Of a DNA stretch of 47,116 bases, positions 36,781 through 44,645 are shown one piece after another. The notes below the pieces were generated by a model, which made no database searches, was not told the DNA's origin, and saw only the letters and a list, made by a program, of their open reading frames with translations. Source of the stretch: Deltaproteobacteria bacterium (lineage in GTDB: Bacteria > Myxococcota_A > Polyangia > Nannocystales > Nannocystaceae). The translations under genes were made by a program, and so were the position numbers. Location of the stretch: contig CANLQR010000003.1 of NCBI GenBank assembly GCA_947492135.1, positions 1-47,116 of the forward strand. Direction: 5' to 3'. Each line of letters opens with the position of its first letter. Position 1 is the first letter of the stretch.

Positions 36781-39729
36781 TCAGCCCGCGAGCAGGCCAG
36801 CGACCTCGGCACGCCGCATCGCGTCGCCGCCCTCGAGGTTCTCGAGCCGTGGTCGCACGACCTCGAGCCAGCGGCGCACACGGGGGCTCGTGGGATCGAC
36901 CTCGAGCTGCGCCCGCGCGAGCCGGATCAGCGTATCGAGCTCTTCGTCGCGCTCGGGCGCGAGGGTGAGATCGAGCGAGCCAGCGGCTTCGAGCCAGCGC
37001 TTTGCGGTCTCGGTCTCACCGCGTCGCACAGCGATCTCGGTCAGCAGCATGGTCGCGAGGTATTGCTCCCAGACCTTCCACTCCTGCCCTTGTCTCAGGG
37101 CCTCGGCCAGTCGCGCGCCGGGTTCGAGCAGCTGTGCGGGGCTCAGATAGGCCAGCGCATGGGCGGCCGACAGGCCGGTCGCGAAGCCCGCGAGGTGACT
37201 GCTCTTGGCGGTCACCAGGGCCCGATCGATGTGCTCGAGCTCGGCCTCGACCTCGGCGCGATGCCCCTCGGGTTGCCGCAGCAGGATGCGCACGAGCCAG
37301 ATCCGCAGCATCGTCACCTGGTCCGGCGGGATCGCGCGGGCCAGGCTGCGTTCGATGTGCTTGCGCATCCGGGACGCGGCCACGTCGAACTGACCGCGTA
37401 GCATCGCAAGCTCGGTGACGCCGCTGTCGAGCTGCCCCTCGATGCTCGGCGGGGGGCCCTTCGCCGCGGCGAGAATGCGCTCGACCGCGTCGAAGTGGAC
37501 GAGGGCGTCGGTGAGTCGACCGAGTCGCACCAGCGTGGTCCCGAGGTTGCACTGGATATCGGCGACGCGCGGGTGCAGCTCGCCGAATTGCTCGCGGTAG
37601 CCGGCGACGGCCGCGGTGAGCTCGTCCACCGCGAGGTCGTAGTCGCGCAAGCTGGCGTGGTACGCACCGAGATTCGAGCGCAGCTGGAGCGCGCGGGTGC
37701 CCATGTCGTCGTGGGCCTCGGCGAGCGCAATCGCTTCGCGGAACATCGCGGCAGCCCGCACATGCTCGCCGGTGAACGTGTGGATGACCGCGCCGTTGTT
37801 CAGCGCCGAGACCCCGAGCAGCCAGTCGCCACCGGCCCGCTTGCGCAGCGCTTCGCCGGTGGCTACCCAGGCGAGTCCCTCGGCGTATTCCTGCTTGCGG
37901 TAGCCGATCTCCCACCCGATTTCGAGGGCGAAGCGCGACGCCAACCCGGGGTCGTCGAGCTCGAGCGAGGCGTTGAAGGCCTCGCGAAGCTGGGCGAGCT
38001 CGGCCGGTGTCAGCGAGGCGCCGCGCGACCAACCCAGCTGCTCCGCCTCGACCTCGAGCTCGACGTGCCGCCAGCCCACCGCCGCGGCCCGTTCGCGGAG
38101 ATCCGCGAGCATGCTATCCGCCGGTTCCGTCGAACCGACGCGATGCAGCGCCGAGGCAGTCGCGAGCTCGTCACGGATCGCCCCGACGTCGAGTAGCTTG
38201 TCCTTGGGTGGGGGACTCGCGCGCTGGCGCAGGGCCTCGTCGTCGGCGCAGCGCTCGACGTCGCGCACGACACCCAGGACGTCGAACGCATCCGTGGCCG
38301 TGAGCGCGTCCGCGGCGGACAGCAGCTCGACCACGGCAGCGACCTCGCGCTGGCGGTCGAGGAGGCACTCGAGCCGGTTGTCCTGCTCGGGCGAGCTCAC
38401 GTCGGGAGCGTCGCGCTGGGCCCTGCACAGCGGCAGCCACTGGCCCGTCCACCGCGCAGCGTAGTCGTCGAGCCGTTGGCTCACCGTGCTTGCGGTGGAC
38501 GCGGCCCAGGGTTGTTCGGTCGCAACGAACGCGGCGCGCAGCGAGCCGGCCGCGCCCTCGTTCCAGACCGCGGCGATGGGTGACGATCGTTCGTCGCATG
38601 CCCTGGCGGCAGACGGCACCGACCACTGCGCGAAGGCGAAGCCGGTTGCGGTCCCGCCGGCGATCAACGCCGCCGCGAGCCACCATCGTCGCCGCGCCCG
38701 CAGGCTGTGCTGCAGGCCCGAGAGCAACGCATCCATGCTCGGATGACGCGACGCCGGCTCGACCGCGAGCCCTCGCAACAGCGCCTCTCGGACGGCGCGG
38801 GGCACGGGCCGAGGGTTCCCGTGGGCTTGCACGCGGCCCTCGAGCACGCTGACCGCGAGCGCCGCCAAGCTGTCGCCGGCGAAAGGTCGGGCGTCGAACA
38901 ACGCTTCCCATAGCGCGACGCAGAACGAGAACTGATCCGAGGCGGGTGTGCAGGACTCTCCTCGATGCTGCTCGGGCGACATGTACGCCGGGGTTCCGAC
39001 CATGGATCCCGGCGCGGTCAGATGCAGCGACAGGGGTCCGGAGTTCAGGGGCTCGGCCGGCGCGAGCGCGGGATCCCCTGCGCTGTCGGTGGCACCGGTC
39101 GCACGCGCGAGCCCGAAATCGGCGACGCGGACGCGGCCATCGCCTCCGACAAGCACGTTGTCGGGCTTGAAGTCGCGATGCACGATACCGGCCCGATGCG
39201 CGGCGGCAAGTCCCCGTCCGGCCTGCCCGAAGACCTCGAGTATCGCCGCGAAGCTGCGCGGCTGCGCGCTCAGCCAGGCCGCGAGGCTGGCGCCCTCGAC
39301 GAACTCCATCGCCACGAACAAGCGCTCGCACCACAGCCCGACATCGTGGACGCCGACCACGTTGGGATGCACGACCTTCGCGACTGCCTGCGCCTCCCGG
39401 GTCATGCGCGCGTCGTCGTCACCGCCGCGGCGTCGCAGCAGCTTGATCGCCACGCGGCGATCGAGATCGGGATCATAGGCCGCGAAGACCAGGCCCATTG
39501 CGCCGGCCCCGACCCGGTCGATCACGACGTAGCGACCGATCGACTGCCCGCGTCGCGGTACCCCGAGCTCGTCGCCGTCCTCGGCGTGCCGGCCCGTGTC
39601 GTCCCCCGCCTCGGTCGCGTTGAGGTCCGAGGTCTCTTGGCCGCGCAACGCGGTGTGCTTGGTCCCGGCCAGGCCTAGGAGTTTGGCAGCGCAGCGGACC
39701 CCGCGGCAAGCCAGCCCGACGGGGGCCAC
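36781..39729 (-). CDS. Ser/Thr protein kinase with C-terminal TPR-like region (kinase 3)
   Basis: 982 residues from GTG 39729; the first 60 residues are unlike a kinase, so the true start may be later (no clear Shine-Dalgarno). Kinase domain about 66-330: GAGAMG, VAIK Lys 96, HRDFKPDN (catalytic Asp 186), DFG (204), GTPAYMSPEQ with Ser in place of Ala in APE. Catalytic residues are complete. A hydrophobic helix follows (about 350-372, WLAAALIAGGTATGFAFAQW), then a long helical TPR-like region (VAGYREQFGELHPRVADIQC then NLGTTLVRLGRLTDALVHFD). Third kinase-TPR hybrid in the window. Substrate unknown. Confidence 0.9.
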   Translation of the reverse strand: MAPVGLACRGVRCAAKLLGLAGTKHTALRGQETSDLNATEAGDDTGRHAEDGDELGVPRRGQSIGRYVVIDRVGAGAMGLVFAAYDPDLDRRVAIKLLRRRGGDDDARMTREAQAVAKVVHPNVVGVHDVGLWCERLFVAMEFVEGASLAAWLSAQPRSFAAILEVFGQAGRGLAAAHRAGIVHRDFKPDNVLVGGDGRVRVADFGLARATGATDSAGDPALAPAEPLNSGPLSLHLTAPGSMVGTPAYMSPEQHRGESCTPASDQFSFCVALWEALFDARPFAGDSLAALAVSVLEGRVQAHGNPRPVPRAVREALLRGLAVEPASRHPSMDALLSGLQHSLRARRRWWLAAALIAGGTATGFAFAQWSVPSAARACDERSSPIAAVWNEGAAGSLRAAFVATEQPWAASTASTVSQRLDDYAARWTGQWLPLCRAQRDAPDVSSPEQDNRLECLLDRQREVAAVVELLSAADALTATDAFDVLGVVRDVERCADDEALRQRASPPPKDKLLDVGAIRDELATASALHRVGSTEPADSMLADLRERAAAVGWRHVELEVEAEQLGWSRGASLTPAELAQLREAFNASLELDDPGLASRFALEIGWEIGYRKQEYAEGLAWVATGEALRKRAGGDWLLGVSALNNGAVIHTFTGEHVRAAAMFREAIALAEAHDDMGTRALQLRSNLGAYHASLRDYDLAVDELTAAVAGYREQFGELHPRVADIQCNLGTTLVRLGRLTDALVHFDAVERILAAAKGPPPSIEGQLDSGVTELAMLRGQFDVAASRMRKHIERSLARAIPPDQVTMLRIWLVRILLRQPEGHRAEVEAELEHIDRALVTAKSSHLAGFATGLSAAHALAYLSPAQLLEPGARLAEALRQGQEWKVWEQYLATMLLTEIAVRRGETETAKRWLEAAGSLDLTLAPERDEELDTLIRLARAQLEVDPTSPRVRRWLEVVRPRLENLEGGDAMRRAEVAGLLAG

Positions 39730-39747
39730 TCCGGTGTTTGCCGGGGC

Positions 39748-40179
39748 TCACTCGTCGGTGGTTCGGCGCCAAGAGAGATCCGCGAGCAGCTCATAGCTCC
39801 CGACGAACTCATGCGGCGGCGTCCCCCAGTCGGCCGGAGCCAGGATCGAGAAGTACCGAGACGCGTCGGGACGCTCGTACAGGTGATAGACCGCGCCGGT
39901 TCGCCGGCGGAAGTTGCACGCCGCTCGGTGGAGCTCGGCGTCGCGGTGGGCGGCCGCGAGGACCTCGCGCGCCTGCGCCTGCAGCGAACGGATCTGATCG
40001 GCGATCACCTGCAGCTTGCCGTTCGCGACCGCACCGAGCATCGCGTCGGCCTCTGCGATCTGCCGGGCACTGTCGATGAGATCGTGCACCGGCGCGAGCC
40101 GGCTGGTGGGGTACGGCGACGCGTGGGCGACGCCGACGTGATTGTTGCCTGGGTGTCGCGTGATCGCGTCGTCGGCCAT
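39748..40179 (-). CDS. DUF2452 protein
   Basis: 143 residues from ATG 40179 (MADDAITRHPGNNHVGVAHA). Matches the DUF2452 pattern: HPGNNHVG, LIDSARQIAEADAMLGAVAN, KLQVIADQIRSLQAQAREVL, ELHRAACNFRRRTGAVYHLY and ASRYFSILAPADWG...FVGSYELLADLSW. Soluble, no signal peptide. Function of the family is unknown. An upstream start at 40317 would add 46 residues of non-coding look. It ends 18 bp before the start of kinase 3 in the same direction, so it may be upstream in one transcript. Confidence 0.85.
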   Translation of the reverse strand: MADDAITRHPGNNHVGVAHASPYPTSRLAPVHDLIDSARQIAEADAMLGAVANGKLQVIADQIRSLQAQAREVLAAAHRDAELHRAACNFRRRTGAVYHLYERPDASRYFSILAPADWGTPPHEFVGSYELLADLSWRRTTDE

Positions 40180-40292
40180 CGGTGGAATCGACGCGAGTAT
40201 GGCATGGGATTCCGGATTGACGAGCCAAGACCACGGTTGCCGGCTCGCCCGACCGGCAACCACTGGGCGCGCGCGCCAAGGTGGCGGCGAGT

Positions 40293-40895
40293 TCAGCGCT
40301 TCGTGAGTGACTTGCACGCCTCCTTCGCGCGGTCGCGCGCTTCAGTGGTCGGGGCGCGTTCGGTGGTGCACGAGATGTCTTTGTCCGCGACCTGGAAGTT
40401 CGAGAAGAATCCGAAGTGCGACGAGCCACGGCTCTCGTAGGTCCACTCGAGGAGTTCCGGGGTGTCGGTCGTGTACGTCACCTTCGCGCCGGCCTCGATG
40501 CCAGAGGGCGAGCCCGTGCTCTTGGTGTGGCCCTCCTTCGCCTGCACGAAGTCGTTCTTGCCGGGATAGAACTTCAGGTCGAACGGCTCGGTCTTGACCT
40601 TTTCGAGCCTCGATCCGCCGCCGGCGATTCGGGCCCCCGAGTGCAGCTCGGACATGACCTTGGCGTAGCTCGGGCCCTTGGCGTGGAAGCCCTCCCAACC
40701 CTTCTCCCCCGAGAGATCGTGGTCGATCATCTCGATGGGCGCGGGCGCCTCGGCCTTCGGGGTCGGTTTCTCGGAGGTCTTGTCCGGGGCCGAGGCTGAG
40801 CTCGGCTCGGTCTTCGCCGCTTCGACGGCCGGCGGCTTGGCGTCGCACGCGGCGATCGAGAGAAGTGTCGACAGGATGAACAGGGTGTTGCGCAT
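40293..40895 (-). CDS. Lipoprotein with Lys/Pro/Ala-rich linker
   Basis: 200 residues from ATG 40895. Lipobox LLSIAAC (Cys 17), a linker of about 45 residues rich in Pro, Lys, Ser and Glu (ASAPDKTSEKPTPKAEAPAP), then a domain of about 140 residues with two late Cys (ISCTTER and EACKSL) that could form a disulfide. Its layout matches the lipoprotein at 4843-5526: lipobox, charged linker, about 150 residues, two terminal cysteines. The two may be distant paralogues. Role unknown. Confidence 0.75.
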   Translation of the reverse strand: MRNTLFILSTLLSIAACDAKPPAVEAAKTEPSSASAPDKTSEKPTPKAEAPAPIEMIDHDLSGEKGWEGFHAKGPSYAKVMSELHSGARIAGGGSRLEKVKTEPFDLKFYPGKNDFVQAKEGHTKSTGSPSGIEAGAKVTYTTDTPELLEWTYESRGSSHFGFFSNFQVADKDISCTTERAPTTEARDRAKEACKSLTKR

Positions 40896-41017
40896 TGCAG
40901 AAAGACCAGACGGACCGGCTCGCCGCAGTCGCACGAAGGATGATCCTCGCGTTGTGCACGATCGTGCTCGACAACGGACACACCGGCTCGCCCAAGGGGC
41001 ACCGACGGGTGGGTTCC

Positions 41018-42760
41018 TCACTCGTCGGGCTTGGCCGTCAGCGAGGGTCGGTCGTTGCAGCTGGGCGTGCCCGCGAGGCTGCCGAGCGCGGCGGTGACCT
41101 GCTTCACCGTGCGCACGACACCCTTGCCACCCGAGCCCGGTAGTCTGACGCCGAGCTCGGTCCGATCCTGCACTCGAGCCTCGACGATCTCGGTGTAGAT
41201 TTCCTTCGCGCGTAGCGGGTCGAGCTTCGCATCAGCGACAGCCGCATCGGTGCCCGCGACCAGCGGAATCCACGGCTGGTAGCACCCGTCGGTCAGCGGC
41301 AGCGGATCGGCCCACTGCAGAACCGAGCGCACCGTATCGTAGTTCGCCGGCAGTACCAGCGGATCGCCACCCGGCGCGCCCGTGTGCCAAAGCGCGGCCT
41401 CGAAGTCGGTCTGGGATACGATCCAGAGGTCGCGCGGCCCGCGTACGACCACCTCGCTCGGGAGCGACGGGGTGGGGATCTCCTCGACGGTCGTGCCGTC
41501 GAAGCGCAGCAGCACGCGCGTGATGTCATCGTCGCCGGTGCCCACAGGGCAGACCACATACGCAGCCCCCGCGGGATCGAGCGACATCGAGTTGATCGAC
41601 TGACACGTGGTCTCGACCTGAGTCCATTGGGTGCCATCGAAGCGCGCGAGATATCCGTGGGTCTCGTGCCCTTCGGAGTAGCCGCCGAACACCCATGCCC
41701 GGTCGCGGGCCGTGGCGCGGATTTCGAGGTACATCGGCTCGAGCTTGTCGCCGTTCGGCAGCGGCAGCGTCCTTTCGCTCGCGTCGTCGTGGTGCAGCAC
41801 AACCGCCTTGCCGTCCTGCCCGAGCACCGCGAAGATCTCGCCGGTCGCGAGCGATGCGAACGATTGGACGTCTCGTTCGCCGAAGGCCGGCGCCTTGGGA
41901 GCGCCGCGCAACACCACCAGCTTTTTCCGGCTCGCGACTGCCGACTTGAATGCGCTGACCTCGTTGGGAGGCGGCTCGACGTCACCGTCGCCGCTGTTCG
42001 AGTACTGCGTCGTGAAGCCCTTGAGCGCGAGCAGCGAGCCGTCCTTCCAGGCGCCGAAGCGGCGGGGATACCAGTCGAGCTTTTTTTCGTGGGTGTCGAC
42101 GCGACCCCACAGCGAGTTGTTGCGCCGATAGAGCTGCGGCGGGGCGTCCCCACCGCGCGAGCCCGTGGCGAGGTGCAACACCAGGTAGGCGCCTTCGGGC
42201 CAGCTGCCCGCAAGCGCGCTGGCGCTCCACCCGAGCATGTCGTTTTCAGCCATGTCGAGCGCGACGCCCTGGACGTCGATGCCACGCGACCAGCTTGGGT
42301 CGTGCTCGATCGACCCATCGGGCCGCAGTGCGTACAACAGCGGGCCGGCGGCGGCGAACAACTGGCCATCGGTCGCGGGCAAGAGTGTGATCGAGCTGCC
42401 ATCGTTGCCGCCGCGCGTCGCGACCAGCACGAGCCTCGGTGCGTCGTCGACCGGCTTGAACTCGCTACGCGTCGAGAGCACGCGGCCGGACTCGTCCGTG
42501 GGCGTCGTCGTCGGCTCGACAGGCGCCGCCACGACGGGCGCAGCGGGTGCTGCGAGCGCTGGTGTCGGCTTCGGTGGGGCAGTGCTCGACAGTGGCGCCG
42601 GATCGGTTGCGGTCGCCGGCGGGCTCTCGCGCTTGCTCGAGGTCTCCGCAGTGGCGAGGGTGTCCGGCGCGGACGTGCAGCCGACCAACGACCACAGCAG
42701 CAGGCCGTTTCGCCGCAGGCAGCGGGCGCGCCCACCGGTGCGAGTCGGATGAGGTTTCAT
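41018..42760 (-). CDS. Propeller-like lipoprotein ending the ASPIC-cytochrome operon
   Basis: 580 residues from ATG 42760, which overlaps the upstream stop by one base (TGATG). Signal peptide with lipobox SLVGC (Cys about 28). A Pro/Thr/Ala linker (about 30-95) precedes repeated beta-blades (LYALRPDGSIEHDPSW, AYLVLHLATGSRGGDAPPQL, DLWIVSQTDFEAALWHTG), suggesting a beta-propeller. Four widely spaced Cys (TCQSINS, VVCPV, GCYQPW, SCNDRP) may form disulfides. No enzymatic motif. Third gene of the operon, so it may act with the cytochrome at the cell surface. Confidence 0.8.
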   Translation of the reverse strand: MKPHPTRTGGRARCLRRNGLLLWSLVGCTSAPDTLATAETSSKRESPPATATDPAPLSSTAPPKPTPALAAPAAPVVAAPVEPTTTPTDESGRVLSTRSEFKPVDDAPRLVLVATRGGNDGSSITLLPATDGQLFAAAGPLLYALRPDGSIEHDPSWSRGIDVQGVALDMAENDMLGWSASALAGSWPEGAYLVLHLATGSRGGDAPPQLYRRNNSLWGRVDTHEKKLDWYPRRFGAWKDGSLLALKGFTTQYSNSGDGDVEPPPNEVSAFKSAVASRKKLVVLRGAPKAPAFGERDVQSFASLATGEIFAVLGQDGKAVVLHHDDASERTLPLPNGDKLEPMYLEIRATARDRAWVFGGYSEGHETHGYLARFDGTQWTQVETTCQSINSMSLDPAGAAYVVCPVGTGDDDITRVLLRFDGTTVEEIPTPSLPSEVVVRGPRDLWIVSQTDFEAALWHTGAPGGDPLVLPANYDTVRSVLQWADPLPLTDGCYQPWIPLVAGTDAAVADAKLDPLRAKEIYTEIVEARVQDRTELGVRLPGSGGKGVVRTVKQVTAALGSLAGTPSCNDRPSLTAKPDE

Positions 42761-44622
42761 CAGGACTTCGGCCGTGCGACCCGCCGACGCCGCCATGGCA
42801 GCAGCAGAACCATCGCGAACCATGCGACGTCGGTCGTGCGTCCGGCCTGGCAACCGCAACCCCCACCGTCGCGGTCCTGCGCCCCGCCACCGCTGGTGCC
42901 CTCCGATGAACCCGATGCGGTGGTCGTGCTGGTCGGGTCGGCCGTCGTGCTCGAGCTGGTGTCCGCCGCGGCGGTCGTCGACGAACCCGTGGAGTCCGAG
43001 CTGCTCCCGCCACCCGAGCTCGTGCCGGCCTCGGCGCCGAAGTTCACGATCGGAATCAGCAGGGTCTGCTCGCCCAGCGTGACCGGCGTCGCGCCGCCCG
43101 CGAGATCGAACAGCTCTGCGACATGCTGGCCGGCTTCGCCACCCGCACCGTCGAGGAACTCCATGTACTCGGGCGTGTTGATGAGATAGCGCAGCCGCAC
43201 GGTGACCGTGAGCTCGTCGTCGGTGCTGTCACCGGGGGTCGCGTCGAAGATGCGCGGGGCCGCGTCGAACCCATAGCTGTGGTCGTCGAAGTTGGGCCAG
43301 GTGCCATCGCCCTGCAGCACATAGCGATCGCCGACCGGATCGGTCTCGAGGTTGGGCTGCAGGCCCAGTGGCGGAATGCGGCTGTCGATGAGCCAGTGAT
43401 TGTTGCGCAGCAGATGGAACTGGGTGCCATCGGCCCAGTCCTCGCCGATCGCCTCGTAGGTGCGCAGCTGCGGATCGCGCTCGATCCCGCTGCGTTGATC
43501 CCACGCGCCCGAGCCGTAGACCGTGGTGCCCGCGTAGGCCGCGATGACCTCGATCCACATGATGCGGCCCTCGGAGTAGCCGCTGGGCAGCTTGTGACCG
43601 GTGTTGTTGATCACCCGCACCGACAGCCCGGCGAGGCCCTCCTCGAGGTCGATCTCGGCGGGCCCTTGGACCTCGATCGATGCCGAGGCCGCCAGGGTCG
43701 CATCGTAGCGGTCGAGCGTGGTGTTGTAGAAAAGATCGGCGACGTCGTTCGCACCCATCGAGCCGTATTCGGCCTTGAGCAGCTCGACCATGAAGCGATT
43801 GGCGCCGATCAGATCGTGGCGTCGCCCGCCTGTCGCGTGACTCTGCTGGTTCACGTGCTGGGTGCAGCCCGGCATGTCCAGCACCTCGGGCATGTGGCAG
43901 TCCTGACAGCTGCGAAAGCCGTCACCGGGCTCGGCGTAGTCGCTGCCGAGCCACTCGCTGTACGTGCGCTGCTCGTTGAACGGAACGCCCAGACCGTTGC
44001 CGTCATCGTCGACGCGCTCGGCCGACGTGGTGACGTCGTGGCAGGTGCCACAAAGTCGCGACGAACCGGTGTACGGATCGTAGATCCACGAGTGTGGCGG
44101 CTCCTCGTTGCCGTCGGTGAAGTCCCACGGCCCTCGTCGGGGCACGTTGGTGCCGACGACGACATCGTCGATGAGGTACTGGGCATTGCCGGCGGGTGTG
44201 CTGAGGTCTTCCATCGCGCGATGGCACACTTCGCACTCGACCCCGTGCAGCTCCTCGTTGGTGAGCTGCTCGATGCTCGTGACGTCACCGTTGCCCGCCA
44301 AGAACGCCCGCGGCGCGTGGCAGCGTACACACAGCTCGGTCTCGCCGGGCGCGTCGACGGCGGCCACGGCGACGCCCGCCCAGAACACCGGGTCGCGGGC
44401 GGAGTTGGCCATCATCGAGCCCTGCCAGGTCCGAAACGGCGAGTAGGGCGGCTCTTGAGCCTGCACCGCCGCGTTGGTGTACAGATGGCAGTTCTCGCAG
44501 GCGACCGTCTCGACGAGCGGATTGACGAGCGTCTCGGGCTCGGTTGGGGCCGCCCACGCCGTAGGCAACAGCGCGAACCATGTCGCGCTGCCCACGATGG
44601 ATCGGCTCCAGGGGATGCCCAC
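42760..44622 (-). CDS. Secreted multihaem c-type cytochrome with MYXO-CTERM-like tail
   Basis: 620 residues from GTG 44622 (VGIPWSRSIV...), chosen because it gives a signal peptide ending ALLPTAWA-AP. Five CXXCH haem motifs at about 42, 98, 130, 191 and 239, so it should carry five covalent haems. Candidate distal ligands are scattered His/Met. The C-terminus has a Ser/Thr linker, GGGCGCQAG, a hydrophobic stretch and RRRRVARPKS, like the MYXO-CTERM sorting signal of surface proteins. Second gene of an operon whose first gene is the VCBS/ASPIC protein, 23 bp upstream. Redox role is likely; donor and acceptor unknown. Confidence 0.9.
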   Translation of the reverse strand: MGIPWSRSIVGSATWFALLPTAWAAPTEPETLVNPLVETVACENCHLYTNAAVQAQEPPYSPFRTWQGSMMANSARDPVFWAGVAVAAVDAPGETELCVRCHAPRAFLAGNGDVTSIEQLTNEELHGVECEVCHRAMEDLSTPAGNAQYLIDDVVVGTNVPRRGPWDFTDGNEEPPHSWIYDPYTGSSRLCGTCHDVTTSAERVDDDGNGLGVPFNEQRTYSEWLGSDYAEPGDGFRSCQDCHMPEVLDMPGCTQHVNQQSHATGGRRHDLIGANRFMVELLKAEYGSMGANDVADLFYNTTLDRYDATLAASASIEVQGPAEIDLEEGLAGLSVRVINNTGHKLPSGYSEGRIMWIEVIAAYAGTTVYGSGAWDQRSGIERDPQLRTYEAIGEDWADGTQFHLLRNNHWLIDSRIPPLGLQPNLETDPVGDRYVLQGDGTWPNFDDHSYGFDAAPRIFDATPGDSTDDELTVTVRLRYLINTPEYMEFLDGAGGEAGQHVAELFDLAGGATPVTLGEQTLLIPIVNFGAEAGTSSGGGSSSDSTGSSTTAAADTSSSTTADPTSTTTASGSSEGTSGGGAQDRDGGGCGCQAGRTTDVAWFAMVLLLPWRRRRVARPKS

Positions 44623-44645
44623 GCGGTCCAAACCTCGAGATCGGT

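Noticed and set aside
35281-37401. 706-codon plus-strand open frame
   Set aside because: Runs through the palindrome, the ATPase in another frame and the end of kinase 3; composition is shadow-like.
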